64,000 nucleotides of DNA, from the NCBI GenBank assembly GCA_045613765.1, contig JAZLBO010000021.1:1-64000 (forward strand). Reading direction: 5' to 3'. Of this stretch, positions 25,059-34,200 are shown piece by piece. Source of the DNA: RGIG4097 sp045613765. GTDB taxonomy: Bacteria > Bacillota > Clostridia > Christensenellales > CAG-917. Each line of letters starts with the position of its first letter. Within the stretch, counting starts at the first letter, position 1. The notes below the pieces were generated by a model. That model saw only the letters and a program-made list of their open reading frames with translations, ran no database searches and was not told where the DNA came from. Position numbers and translations under genes: made by a program.

Positions 25059-26920
25059 ACTTCCCCCATTTTGCGCTCAAGTTCGCTTATGCCACTTTCA
25101 AGGGTGCTGAATTCCTTGTGGGCAGTGATATGACGCAACACTCTTTCGTAAAATTCCTTATCCTTCTTGCATCTTTGAGATACTGCAAGTTTTGTGTGCT
25201 CTGTGATATGTGTTTTGTGATCGTCAACTGAGTCGGGCAAGACAACTTCATCTTCAAGAAGCAAGTTTTCTCGCATTGCCTTTGAGATGTGTGCCTCGTC
25301 AAGATCTCGTCCACTTTCCCAGTTGCCAAAGCCGAGAATTTCAAAGAGTTTGCCCCTTGTACGATTGGTCATCACACCACTTTCGTCAGTGAAAAGACCA
25401 AGTTTCAAAAGATCATAGACCATTGCTCGTCTTGTTGAAATGTTGTCTTCAATTTCGTTGACAGTGTCAAATACAATGTCTTCACTGTTGAGCGCACTTG
25501 CCTTGAAACAAGTGATTTCCACATCCCCATTTTCTCCTGCAACACGGATCATTCTCTCTGCCTTTGCATATTGCTTGTAAAGGCGAATAATGTGCTTGCC
25601 GACCTTACGCACTGCCTCACGAATACTGTCTGCAGTAAGTGAAATTCTTGTGTCGTCTTGTTCAAGAAGAAGGGATATTGCCGTGCCTGATGAAACGTTG
25701 GCAGGCACTTGTGAATATGTGGTCACTTCACTGACGCCACTGATCATAACAAACTCGTTGAGCAGTTTTTCTTCCTCACGGCTAAACTCGGTGGGGACTT
25801 GCCCTGCATTCATCATCACGGGAGGTGTGCTGCCCTGTCTATAAATGAGCACTTTGCCGGGTGAAAGACCTTCTTCTTCAAGGTTCTCAATATCAACCGA
25901 TCCGTCCTCAACAGCGAGAACACCCATCGCAATTCGGTTCATAAACTCGTGTTTGCGATTTTTGACGGTGTTGTAGGCACGTTGAACGGGGATAATTCTT
26001 TCCACCACACTTGAACCGAAGAAACTGCCCAAAGTGTCAAGGCAATGTTGCTTGGCAAAGGGGTATGTGCGAGTGTTTTCTTCGCCATTGACAAAGGGCA
26101 AAACACCGTCATAAACAAGGGTGTCGCCTGCCACAATAACCAGTCTTCCGTCGGGATAATCAACAGTGGGTTTTGAGTATTTTTCAATAACGAGTACACT
26201 GTCGCTTTTCTTTTCGGACACAAATCTTGGCACTGTTGCGCTATATCCAAATCCACCTGCAACTTCACTGTTGTCAAAGGTGAAGACACCTATTTCCTTG
26301 CCGTCAACTTCTACACCCCAAAGTGTCTTTACGTCATCAACGGACATAACCTTGGCGTGCATAATTGAAGGTTGCTTTTCAATTTCACTGACTGCAAGGT
26401 CTTCGGGGAAAATCTCAAAGGGAGAGCATACACTGATGCTCACATCTCCTTCCTTCAAGGTTGCATCTGCGTCAAGTGCCTTTCCCTTTTCGCCATCCCA
26501 CACAACTTTGTAAAATGCACTGCCTGTGATTTCACTCCATGTGTTTGCATTTGACATAAGTCCACTGAAATTGTTTTCTTCTTCTACCGCGTGCAAAAGT
26601 TTTGTTGCAAGTTTTGCTGCAGAGATGTCTTCGTCATCATTTGTTTGAGGGCGTACACCCGCTTTTGCTTTGACCTTTGCAAGTTTTGAAAGTCTTGTTT
26701 CAAGGATAGGTGCAATGTGGTTGTATACTTCTCGGCTTTGCCAAAAATATTGTTTGCCTCTATCTTCAATATCTCCACGGGGGGAAATTTCTGCGTATTG
26801 GTTGCCAATGACAAAGTTCATATTCAATCGCCAATTAAGTTCAAGAGGACGTCTTTTTTCCTGCCTTTCCTTAAAGTCCTGCAATATGCTTGTCACAAGT
26901 TGGTTTTGTTTGTCTTTCAT
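25055..26920 (-). CDS. Portal protein (P22-like)
   Basis: The 621-residue protein has the pattern of podoviral portal proteins. It opens with an N-terminal basic helix with RRPLELNWRLNMNFVIGNQY, then residues of the wing domain (CSPFEIFPEDLAVSEIE). The stem/clip region contains SSVVERIIPVQRAYNTVKNR and SGTAISLLLEQDDTRIS. The C-terminal region is long and helical, consistent with a barrel. The portal forms the DNA channel and docks TerL. AAGGAG precedes the ATG, which overlaps the preceding gene. Confidence 0.87.
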   Translation of the reverse strand: MKDKQNQLVTSILQDFKERQEKRRPLELNWRLNMNFVIGNQYAEISPRGDIEDRGKQYFWQSREVYNHIAPILETRLSKLAKVKAKAGVRPQTNDDEDISAAKLATKLLHAVEEENNFSGLMSNANTWSEITGSAFYKVVWDGEKGKALDADATLKEGDVSISVCSPFEIFPEDLAVSEIEKQPSIMHAKVMSVDDVKTLWGVEVDGKEIGVFTFDNSEVAGGFGYSATVPRFVSEKKSDSVLVIEKYSKPTVDYPDGRLVIVAGDTLVYDGVLPFVNGEENTRTYPFAKQHCLDTLGSFFGSSVVERIIPVQRAYNTVKNRKHEFMNRIAMGVLAVEDGSVDIENLEEEGLSPGKVLIYRQGSTPPVMMNAGQVPTEFSREEEKLLNEFVMISGVSEVTTYSQVPANVSSGTAISLLLEQDDTRISLTADSIREAVRKVGKHIIRLYKQYAKAERMIRVAGENGDVEITCFKASALNSEDIVFDTVNEIEDNISTRRAMVYDLLKLGLFTDESGVMTNRTRGKLFEILGFGNWESGRDLDEAHISKAMRENLLLEDEVVLPDSVDDHKTHITEHTKLAVSQRCKKDKEFYERVLRHITAHKEFSTLESGISELERKMGEV

Positions 26921-27324
26921 TTGATTCTCCTTATGCTTTTGAGTTTTTTGAAAAATTGTTGAAAATGTTTTGTAAATTGTTCAAATTTGTTTGTTGAAAA
27001 ATGTCTTTTGTATCTTCTTTTATGTCTTCGTTTCGTGTGTTTCAGTCGGCACTGATATTCTCTTTCAGTTTTGTTGACGATGGGAGTTTGACTAATGGCT
27101 TTCTCTGTGGTTTTTCCATCAAAATGCCACAGTGGACGGTGCTGACTTTCACTGCGCAAAATTACATTGGGCACTGCGCTTGGCACAAAATGTTCGCCAA
27201 GTTTTTTGTATAACGTCACCCCACACTTTCTGCACACAGTGATGTCAACCTCGTCAACGTACAACCCTGCATCTTCTCCACAAAATACGCATTTTGCTTT
27301 GCCTTGAAGTTTATATACGTTCAT
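26917..27324 (-). CDS. Zinc-ribbon, basic-tail protein
   Basis: The N-terminal 40 residues hold two CxxC pairs (CVFCGEDAG and CRKCGVTL), which should bind one zinc. The C-terminal half is extremely basic (KHTKRRHKRRYKRHFS) with a final Phe/Gln/Lys helix. This looks like a nucleic-acid-binding protein. The place between terminase and portal genes suggests a role in packaging, but the family is not recognised. It overlaps both neighbours by four bases. Confidence 0.7.
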   Translation of the reverse strand: MNVYKLQGKAKCVFCGEDAGLYVDEVDITVCRKCGVTLYKKLGEHFVPSAVPNVILRSESQHRPLWHFDGKTTEKAISQTPIVNKTEREYQCRLKHTKRRHKRRYKRHFSTNKFEQFTKHFQQFFKKLKSIRRIK

Positions 27325-27605
27325 TTTTTCTTCCCTTTTGATTTAGAAAAGGTTGCCAACTCTTGTAGCAACCTTTCCTTTTCCTTTTGTATTTCTTCGT
27401 CACTCATTTCTTCAATTGACGGCTCGCCAACAAGGTCAAGATACGCCTTCAAAGCACCTGAGTCCGGTGGACAATACTTTGTCGTGACTTTCTTTTTGTT
27501 GAGCACTGCTTGTCCAGTTTCATCCACCACGTATTCCTCTGTGATTTCATCATAAGTGTATCCCGTAGCCTTTTTCAATAGTGCCTTTATAAGTTCTTCA
27601 TCCAT
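27321..27605 (-). CDS. Small terminase-like protein
   Basis: The 94-residue protein starts with a helix (LIKALLKKATGYTYDEITEE) followed by a beta segment with KKKVTTKYCPPDSGALKAYLDL and a charged C-terminal helix. Proteins with this outline are found next to TerL in many phages of Gram-positives. It is a candidate small terminase subunit; there is no clear helix-turn-helix. Note that in transcription order it follows TerL and its start lies within the TerL stop region. Confidence 0.55.
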   Translation of the reverse strand: MDEELIKALLKKATGYTYDEITEEYVVDETGQAVLNKKKVTTKYCPPDSGALKAYLDLVGEPSIEEMSDEEIQKEKERLLQELATFSKSKGKKK

Positions 27606-29020
27606 TGATTTCTCCTGTTATAGCGTATAAGTTTTTCTTTGTCCGTTTCTATGACAGACGGCTGATGTTTTGGTCGCTCGGCAGGGTCGGGTAGGCTCAT
27701 AACAAAATAGCGCAAATCGTCCATGGCGTGATCGTCAACCTTCTTTGGTCGGTCATCTCTGCCCCACCAATATGACTTGATTTCACTGATCATATTCACA
27801 CAAGTTTTGAAGATATACAACCTTGGTGGTTTTTGACAAAACAATGACTTTATCCGTTGAATACCAGTGTATAAATCCTTGTTTATGCTTGTATTAACCA
27901 AAATGCCTTTTTCATAAAACAACTCTGCAACACTCTTTTCCCCTGCCAAAGTACGTTGGTTTGACGCGCTGTCAATCAAGGCACGAAGCCTGCCTTTATT
28001 ATCCCTTTGCCACCCCAATTTGTCTGCAAGTGCAAATATCTTTTCAACGTGGTGATCTATCGTTTTTCCACTTTCATAGTGCTCCCCAACCACGTAAATA
28101 TTGCCGTCATAATCCACTGCATAAAAGTGACAACTTGTGGGGTTTTTCAACCCCGGGTCTATGGAAATATTATTCTGCCAATCCTTTGGCACAGGGAAAG
28201 GATCTATGACGTGAACGTCTGGGTTGAACTCGGGATACACAAGACCTTCACCCACCGTAAACTTGCCAAAACGTCTGCTCTCTTGCTCGCTTTCGGAGGT
28301 CACTGAAAGCATGGCGTCAATCTCGTTTTCATCAAGGTAGGGGTTGTCTTTCCACTCCATGTGGACTGTCCACACTTCTGGATTTTGACGGACGTTGAGT
28401 TCAATCTCGTCATACACCCACGTCAATCCTTTCAAGGGTGTCATAGTGCCAAAAATCATGCCACACTTGTCAAAGACACGCATACGGCACTCGGCATATA
28501 TATCTTCGGGTGGTTCTTCGTCAAACCATACAAAGTCAAGGCTTGCACCTTGAAATTTCTCTCTACCTTGGTCGCAAGATTTGAACCCTATCTTTGAAAG
28601 TCCACCAAGGGCGTTGCGCACTACGATATGATCTATCACGCCATACTCGGGCGCACCCTTCTTGCCACTGACCATTACGATTTCTTCAATAAATCGTGGG
28701 GATAGATATTTGAGCACTTTGGCTTGCGCTACGTCACGTTGCACTTCCCTTGTAAGACTGACCACCCAACCACTGACTGACGGGCGATTTTCTTTGTAGG
28801 GGTGTATCCCTCTTGCAAGCCATACGGTTTCAACTGCACCACACTCGGTCTTGCCACTTCTATTTCCACCAAATACCCATCGATTGCGCTTGTTTGACTT
28901 GTGAAAAGCAAGTTGCTTTTGGTGCACTTTGTCACGGTTGTAATGATTGAGCGCATCATTTTCACGGATATGCTGTTCCTTTTCCAGTTGCAAGATTTTT
29001 TTGATGATGTCGATTTCCAT
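27587..29020 (-). CDS. terL: Phage terminase large subunit
   Basis: TerL is the packaging motor and nuclease. The 477-residue product has Walker A FGGNRSGKTE (around residue 50), Walker B LDFVWFDEEPPED, coupling motif FGTMTPLKG, and nuclease acidic residues in SIDPGLKNPTS, LIDSASNQR and DDHAMDDLRY. I chose the ATG at 29020; the open frame extends 59 codons further upstream, but that stretch is Phe-rich and unlike the family. The upstream region has no good ribosome site and no clear promoter. Confidence 0.92.
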   Translation of the reverse strand: MEIDIIKKILQLEKEQHIRENDALNHYNRDKVHQKQLAFHKSNKRNRWVFGGNRSGKTECGAVETVWLARGIHPYKENRPSVSGWVVSLTREVQRDVAQAKVLKYLSPRFIEEIVMVSGKKGAPEYGVIDHIVVRNALGGLSKIGFKSCDQGREKFQGASLDFVWFDEEPPEDIYAECRMRVFDKCGMIFGTMTPLKGLTWVYDEIELNVRQNPEVWTVHMEWKDNPYLDENEIDAMLSVTSESEQESRRFGKFTVGEGLVYPEFNPDVHVIDPFPVPKDWQNNISIDPGLKNPTSCHFYAVDYDGNIYVVGEHYESGKTIDHHVEKIFALADKLGWQRDNKGRLRALIDSASNQRTLAGEKSVAELFYEKGILVNTSINKDLYTGIQRIKSLFCQKPPRLYIFKTCVNMISEIKSYWWGRDDRPKKVDDHAMDDLRYFVMSLPDPAERPKHQPSVIETDKEKLIRYNRRNQWMKNL

Positions 29021-29323
29021 ATTTCGACCATACAATACCACAATGGCAAAAATCAAAGGTATGTGCCAAAAATTTTTGGAAATGGAAAAATTAACTTTGT
29101 TAAAAAACTCAAAAAATCGCCATGAAAACGTGATAAATTGATGTGAAAATACAAAAAACTCGGTTGAAAAAATGAAAATGCCTGAGTGTAAAATCAAAAT
29201 ACAACTTAACTAAAATTGGAAAGTTGACAGAATACCGAAGGGAGCAATATTTTGCTCACGGCAAAAATTTCAAGATTTTTGGGATAAACTCTTTATTTTT
29301 GTCTATATATATAGTAAAATATT
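29021..29323. promoter_or_regulatory. Divergent intergenic region with a + strand promoter candidate
   Basis: This AT-rich 300-base spacer separates the phage module (-) from the secreted-protein gene (+). TTGACA at 29224-29229 with an 18-base spacer and TATTTT at 29248-29253 overlaps a small hairpin (gagcaa..ttgctc). TATATA/TAAAAT boxes lie immediately before the ATG at 29324. I see no convincing promoter for terL on the minus strand. Confidence 0.45.
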
Positions 29324-30394
29324 ATGGATATGAAAAAAGTTCTTACAATTTTGACAATAGCATTTATTTTTGCAATCACATTTTCAATGTGGGGATTTTC
29401 TGCGCACACAGATATTGCTCAAGCAGATGAAACAATTTCATACATTTGCATTGAACCTGCAGACCTTGAAAAAAATGAGTACGCAGGCGCAACGAGTGTG
29501 GCAGTCATTGGCGAAGACGGCAACCCCCTTTTCTATCTCATTGAAGGCTACTACTACCCCGTTGAAACAAAATCAATCGGTGGCGAAAACTTCTACTTCC
29601 TTCGTGTTGATGGCGTATCTGAAAATGCTTTCATTAAAACAACAATCGCACCTATCCCATTGCCCAGTGGTGCAACCAAAGAAAACGCACTTCCCGGCAA
29701 TCTTTTGCTCAAGGAAAACGTGACGATTGCTCTTGACGGACAAACTGTTGACACTCGTCAAGGTTGGACAGTGAAACTCATTGGCGTCAAGGACAACGAC
29801 TTCTTTGTGCAAGCATCTCTTGGCGAAACAAATGTTTGTGGTCTTGTGGCAAAAGACAACTTTACCCTGTCAAATGTGGTGTATCATCCTGTGTTTCAAG
29901 CAAAACGTGAAGGATTGCTCAATGCAACACCCGAAGATGAAATCATTGGTGGCGCAACCACAGATAAGTCTGTGTTGCTCCGCATAATCCTTATCATTGG
30001 CATTGCAGTGCCTGCAATCATCATTGCAATCATGATATTCAAGCCCGGCAGAGCCAGTGCAAAAACCAACTACGATCGTCACGCAATGCGCACACGTCGT
30101 GAAGAAGAAATGGACTACGATCGTGATCGCAGATATGATCGTGAAAAGGACTACTCTCGCCGTGCACCCTATGATGATAGGGGCTATGATGACCGTGATT
30201 ACAACGGCAGACAAGATCAAAGAGATTACGATAGACAAGGATATGACAGAGGCCGTGACAACTACGACGGCAGAAGTTATGATCAAAGAGGTTATGACGG
30301 ATATCGTGACGGCTACCGTGATGATAGACCCCGTGATGACAGACCTCGTGATGACAGACCTCGTGACGATAGAGATTACGATAGAAGGCGATAA
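29324..30394 (+). CDS. Secreted/membrane protein with Arg-Asp-Tyr-rich cytoplasmic tail
   Basis: Residues 1-35 form a signal peptide (KKVLTILTIAFIFAITFSMW, cleavage after AQA). Residues 36-210 form an extracellular domain with possible repeated SH3-like segments. Residues 220-245 form a transmembrane helix (RIILIIGIAVPAIIIAIMIF). The last 110 residues are low complexity, built from Arg, Asp, Tyr and Gly with repeats of DDRPR and YDRRGYD types. The tail should be intrinsically disordered and inside the cell. I do not recognise a family. An alternative start is the ATG at 29330. yfcE follows after two bases. Confidence 0.8.
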   Translation: MDMKKVLTILTIAFIFAITFSMWGFSAHTDIAQADETISYICIEPADLEKNEYAGATSVAVIGEDGNPLFYLIEGYYYPVETKSIGGENFYFLRVDGVSENAFIKTTIAPIPLPSGATKENALPGNLLLKENVTIALDGQTVDTRQGWTVKLIGVKDNDFFVQASLGETNVCGLVAKDNFTLSNVVYHPVFQAKREGLLNATPEDEIIGGATTDKSVLLRIILIIGIAVPAIIIAIMIFKPGRASAKTNYDRHAMRTRREEEMDYDRDRRYDREKDYSRRAPYDDRGYDDRDYNGRQDQRDYDRQGYDRGRDNYDGRSYDQRGYDGYRDGYRDDRPRDDRPRDDRPRDDRDYDRRR

Positions 30395-30396
30395 AA

Positions 30397-30942
30397 TTGA
30401 AGACACTTTACATTGCATCAGACATACACGGTGGGCTTTTCCACTTCAAGAAATTTTGGCAAGCCATTGAAAATGACGCCAACAAAAAGGTTATCCTTCT
30501 TGGCGACACCTACAATCACGGCCCAAGAAACCCCTTCCCCGAAGAATATGCACCTATGGAAGTAGAGGCACTTCTTGAAAGCAAAATGGGGGAATTTGAC
30601 GTCATCAAAGGCAACTGCGACAGTGAAGTTGACCAAATGATTTCCCCTTTCAAGATTAGGGGAGATTTCTCTTTGAAGGACGGAGATAGACATATCTTCT
30701 TCACTCACGGACACAAAGTCAATCCCGATATGCCTTCAAAGAAGGCAAAAGTGGGAGATGTTGTCTTGTACGGACATTTCCACGTGCCTTGCCACACCAT
30801 TGTTGATGGCGTCCACTATATCTGTGTAGGCTCAATCTCAATGCCAAAAGACGGCAGTAAGCACACTTATGCAATTTACAACAATTCAACCATCACTGTG
30901 AAAGCACTCGACGGCACAACGGTACTTGAAATAAAACTATAA
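30397..30942 (+). CDS. yfcE: YfcE/MJ0936-family phosphodiesterase
   Basis: The 181-residue protein has all metal-binding blocks of the family: SDIHGG, GDTYNHGPRNP, GNCDSEVD, FTHGHK and YGHFHVP. It should hydrolyse phosphodiester substrates in the cytoplasm. The start is a TTG at 30397, two bases after the stop of the upstream gene; no in-frame ATG is closer to the conserved N-terminus. Translational coupling with the upstream gene is likely. Confidence 0.92.
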   Translation: MKTLYIASDIHGGLFHFKKFWQAIENDANKKVILLGDTYNHGPRNPFPEEYAPMEVEALLESKMGEFDVIKGNCDSEVDQMISPFKIRGDFSLKDGDRHIFFTHGHKVNPDMPSKKAKVGDVVLYGHFHVPCHTIVDGVHYICVGSISMPKDGSKHTYAIYNNSTITVKALDGTTVLEIKL

Positions 30943-30960
30943 AACACACAAAGGTACATG

Positions 30961-32718
30961 ATGAAAGCACCAATTAGACTTAACACACCATTTGAAACCA
31001 CCGATATTCCTTTGAGTGAATATCCTCGTCCACAATTTCAACGTGACAGTTATATCACTCTCAACGGAAAGTGGCAGTATGCCATTTATCGCAATAGTGA
31101 AAAGTTTGACGGCTATCAAGGGGATATCCTTGTGCCTTTCTCACCGGAATCACTTTTGTCCGGACTCCCCGAAGGCACTCTTGTCACACCCAGTGACGTC
31201 CTTTACTATCATCGCACCTTTACACTGCCCAGTGAGTTTATAAAGTCAAAGACTTTCATCCACTTTGGCGCAGTTGACTACGCTTGCAAAGTGTCAATCA
31301 ACGGCAGAGTTGTAGGTGAGCACACGGGTGGCTACACCCCCTTCTCTTTTGACGTGACAGACTATATCTACTCTGGCGAAAACTACATTGACGTTGTTGT
31401 CACCGACCCCAGTGATACTTCATATCACTCAAGAGGCAAGCAAGCACTGAAACACGGCAAAATTTGGTACACCCCTCAATCAGGCATTTGGCAAAGCGTA
31501 TGGCTTGAAAGTGTGCCTGAAACATATCTCAAAGATATTACAATCGTACCCGACATTGACAACGATTGCGTTATGTTGCGCCTTGACAAACCCAAGGGCG
31601 TTATTGCAGAAATCATTGTTGCAGACAACGGCATTGCCCTTTCAAAGACAGTATGCGACAAGGATATGGCAGTCATCTCAATGACCGACTATGAACTCTG
31701 GTGTCCTGAAAATCCTAAACTTTATGACATAGTCATAAAAGTGGGTGATGATATTGTCAAATCATACTTTGGTATGCGTAAGTTTAGCATCGTCACAGAC
31801 AATCTTGGTTTCAAGCGTCTTGGACTCAACAACAAGCCTTATTTCCACAAAGGCGTCCTTGACCAAGGCTACTGGTCTGACGGTATGCTCACTCCCCCTT
31901 CAAACTCTGCCCTTGAATACGACGTGAAACTTGTCAAATCTATGGGCTTTAATATGATCCGTAAGCACATCAAAATCGAGCCACTTCGTTGGTACTACCA
32001 CTGCGACAAGGAAGGCATCCTTGTGTGGCAAGATATGGTGTCCGGTGGCGAGAAATACAACTTCCTTTACATTGGCTTCCTTGCTTTCCTTGAAAAACAT
32101 ATCAAGGACGACAACGAAGCTCAATACAAAAAACTCGCCCGTGCAAACAAGGACGGCAGAGATGAGTTTGAAAAGGAAGTCCGTGAAACCATGGACTACT
32201 TGAAAAACGTAGTTTCCCTTTCCGTTTGGGTGCCTTTCAACGAAGGTTGGGGACAATTTGACTCCGTGCGTATCACAAAAGAAATGAAAAAGATTGACAA
32301 CACTCGTATCATTGATAGCGTCAGTGGTTGGAACGATCAAGGCAAAGACTCAAGCGATCTCAAATCTCGCCATATCTATTTCAAACCTATCACTGTGCCT
32401 CGCAAGGACAAACGTTGCTACGTGCTCAGTGAGTTTGGTGGATATTCACTTCCCATCAAGGAGCACATGTTCTCTCCCGACAAGATCTTTGGATATAGAG
32501 TGTACAAATCAACAGACGCACTTGCAGATGCCTTTACAAAACTCTACGAAAAGAGCATTTTGCCCCTTGTTGACAAGGGATTGTCTGCCACCGTCTATAC
32601 ACAAGTCAGTGACGTTGAAGAAGAAATCAACGGACTTGTCACTTATGATAGAAAGGTTGTCAAATTCCCCATCAACCTTATGAAATCACTCAACGAAAAG
32701 TTGACAATCAAAAACTAA
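30961..32718 (+). CDS. Glycoside hydrolase family 2 enzyme
   Basis: The 585-residue product has the GH2 layout: N-terminal sugar-binding jelly-roll (LNGKWQYAIYRNSEKFDG, residues 25-170), an immunoglobulin-like domain, and a TIM barrel. In the barrel the acid/base glutamate lies in PFNEGWGQFD and the nucleophile in LSEFGGYS. It acts on beta-linked sugars (galactose, glucuronate or mannose; not decidable here). No signal peptide is present, so it works on imported oligosaccharides. Two adjacent ATGs exist; I use the second, better spaced from AAGG. Confidence 0.9.
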   Translation: MKAPIRLNTPFETTDIPLSEYPRPQFQRDSYITLNGKWQYAIYRNSEKFDGYQGDILVPFSPESLLSGLPEGTLVTPSDVLYYHRTFTLPSEFIKSKTFIHFGAVDYACKVSINGRVVGEHTGGYTPFSFDVTDYIYSGENYIDVVVTDPSDTSYHSRGKQALKHGKIWYTPQSGIWQSVWLESVPETYLKDITIVPDIDNDCVMLRLDKPKGVIAEIIVADNGIALSKTVCDKDMAVISMTDYELWCPENPKLYDIVIKVGDDIVKSYFGMRKFSIVTDNLGFKRLGLNNKPYFHKGVLDQGYWSDGMLTPPSNSALEYDVKLVKSMGFNMIRKHIKIEPLRWYYHCDKEGILVWQDMVSGGEKYNFLYIGFLAFLEKHIKDDNEAQYKKLARANKDGRDEFEKEVRETMDYLKNVVSLSVWVPFNEGWGQFDSVRITKEMKKIDNTRIIDSVSGWNDQGKDSSDLKSRHIYFKPITVPRKDKRCYVLSEFGGYSLPIKEHMFSPDKIFGYRVYKSTDALADAFTKLYEKSILPLVDKGLSATVYTQVSDVEEEINGLVTYDRKVVKFPINLMKSLNEKLTIKN

Positions 32719-32742
32719 TCGTCATCACTAAGGAAAACAACT

Positions 32743-33573
32743 ATGAGCATTGCCGACAAGATTTTCATTGATACTTGCAGAGATATTCTCGACAACGGTG
32801 TCTGGGACACCCATCTTCCCGTCCGTCCAAAATGGCTTGACGGCACTCCTGCACATACAATAAAAAAGTTCTGCATAGTCAATAGATATGATCTTTCAAA
32901 GGAATTTCCCATCATCACACTGCGCCGTACTGCTTTCAAATCTGCAGTTGATGAAATCCTTTGGATATGGCAAAAAAAGTCCAACAACGTCAAGGATTTG
33001 AACTCACACATCTGGGATAGTTGGGCAGATGAAACAGGCTCAATCGGCAAGGCTTACGGCTATCAACTCGGAGTAAAACACACCTATCCCGAAGGGGAAT
33101 TTGACCAAGTTGACCGTGTGCTTTATGACCTTAAAAACAATCCGTCATCTCGTAGAATTATGACCAATATCTACAACTTTCAAGACCTTCACGAGATGCA
33201 TCTCTACCCTTGTGCCTACTCTGTGACTTTCAACGTTGCAGATGGCAAACTCAATGCAATACTCAATCAACGCAGTCAAGATACACTGACTGCCAACAAC
33301 TGGAACGTGGTGCAATATGCAGTGCTTGTACACATGTTTGCACAAGTCAGTGGGCTTGAAGTTGGCGAACTTGTACACGTCATTGCAGACGCTCACATCT
33401 ATGATAGACACGTGCCAATCGTTGAAAAGATTTTGCAAAATAAGCAGTTTAACGCTCCAAAACTTTGGATAAACCCCGAAATCAAGGATTTCTACGATTT
33501 TACAGTCAACGACTTCCGTCTTGAAGGATATGAGTTTACACCCCTTGAAGACAAGATCGAAGTGGCTGTGTAG
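32743..33573 (+). CDS. thyA: Thymidylate synthase
   Basis: ThyA methylates dUMP to dTMP with methylene-tetrahydrofolate. The 276 residues contain RRIMTNIYNFQDLHEM, the active-site cysteine in LYPCAYSVTFNV, QRSQDTLTANNWNVVQYA and DRHVPIVEKI. The active-site context (PCAYSVTF in place of PCHAFFQF) is a known variant of the family. folA follows by 7 bases and regenerates tetrahydrofolate, so the pair forms a functional dTMP cycle. Confidence 0.96.
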   Translation: MSIADKIFIDTCRDILDNGVWDTHLPVRPKWLDGTPAHTIKKFCIVNRYDLSKEFPIITLRRTAFKSAVDEILWIWQKKSNNVKDLNSHIWDSWADETGSIGKAYGYQLGVKHTYPEGEFDQVDRVLYDLKNNPSSRRIMTNIYNFQDLHEMHLYPCAYSVTFNVADGKLNAILNQRSQDTLTANNWNVVQYAVLVHMFAQVSGLEVGELVHVIADAHIYDRHVPIVEKILQNKQFNAPKLWINPEIKDFYDFTVNDFRLEGYEFTPLEDKIEVAV

Positions 33574-33580
33574 GAGAGAT

Positions 33581-34168
33581 ATGAAACTTATCGTTGCAGT
33601 TGACAAAAACTGGGGCATTGGCAAAAACAACGGACTGCTCTTTGACCTTAAACTTGACATGAAACACTTTGTCGAGCATACAAAGGGAAAGGTGGTCGTT
33701 ATGGGGGCAAACACATTGCGCTCCTTGCCCAATGGTATGCCTTTGAAGAATCGCACCAATATCGTCTTGAACCCTGACGGTGATCTTTTTGATGCCATTG
33801 AAAAGGGATATATCTTGACCACTTCTCTTGACGAACTTTTGGAGCAAATCAACGCCCAAGAAGACAAGGAAGTTTATGTCATTGGTGGCGCAATGATGTA
33901 CCATACGTTGCTCCCATATTGCGACACTGCATATATCACAAAAGTTGACAGTGACGGGGGCGCAACAGTCTTCCACGACAACCTTGACAACCTTGATAAT
34001 TGGACGTGCGTTGAAACAAGCGAGCCTATGGATGACAACGGACACACAATACGCTTTTGCACATACAAAAATGCAAGCCCATCTGTATTCAAGTCAACAG
34101 TTGACAAAAACAAAAAGGGGCTGACCTTTGAAGATTGCATTGACAAATTTAATGCACGAAAAAACTGA
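33581..34168 (+). CDS. folA: Dihydrofolate reductase
   Basis: The 195-residue product has the NADPH/folate signatures KNWGIGKNNGLLFDLKLDM, VVVMGANTLRSLP and VIGGAMMYHTLLPYCD. I chose the ATG at 33581, which follows TAGGAGAGAT; the longer open frame starts inside thyA and is an overlap artefact. The C-terminus is about 30 residues longer than usual (KNKKGLTFEDCIDKF), of unknown role. It is the partner of thyA. Confidence 0.95.
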   Translation: MKLIVAVDKNWGIGKNNGLLFDLKLDMKHFVEHTKGKVVVMGANTLRSLPNGMPLKNRTNIVLNPDGDLFDAIEKGYILTTSLDELLEQINAQEDKEVYVIGGAMMYHTLLPYCDTAYITKVDSDGGATVFHDNLDNLDNWTCVETSEPMDDNGHTIRFCTYKNASPSVFKSTVDKNKKGLTFEDCIDKFNARKN

Positions 34169-34200
34169 AAATTCTATACTTTTACAAGGAGATAAAATAT

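Larger units (their letters stand above)
19426..29020 (-). mobile_element. Compact podovirus-like head/neck gene module
   Basis: Eleven genes on one strand encode, in transcription order, large terminase, a small terminase-like protein, a zinc-ribbon basic protein, a P22-type portal, a scaffold-like protein, and the major capsid protein. A small helical protein, an adaptor-like protein, a beta-propeller nozzle-like protein, a 32-residue coiled coil and a coiled-coil protein follow. Most genes overlap or abut. No integrase, excisionase, repressor, replication, lysis, tail fibre or att repeat is seen, and base usage is like the host's. It may be a prophage remnant, a satellite, or a domesticated particle such as a gene-transfer agent. 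Confidence 0.85.

Noticed and set aside
29021..29197. 59-codon N-terminal extension of terL
   Set aside because: The stretch is Phe-rich and unlike terminases; the ATG at 29020 leaves a normal-length protein.
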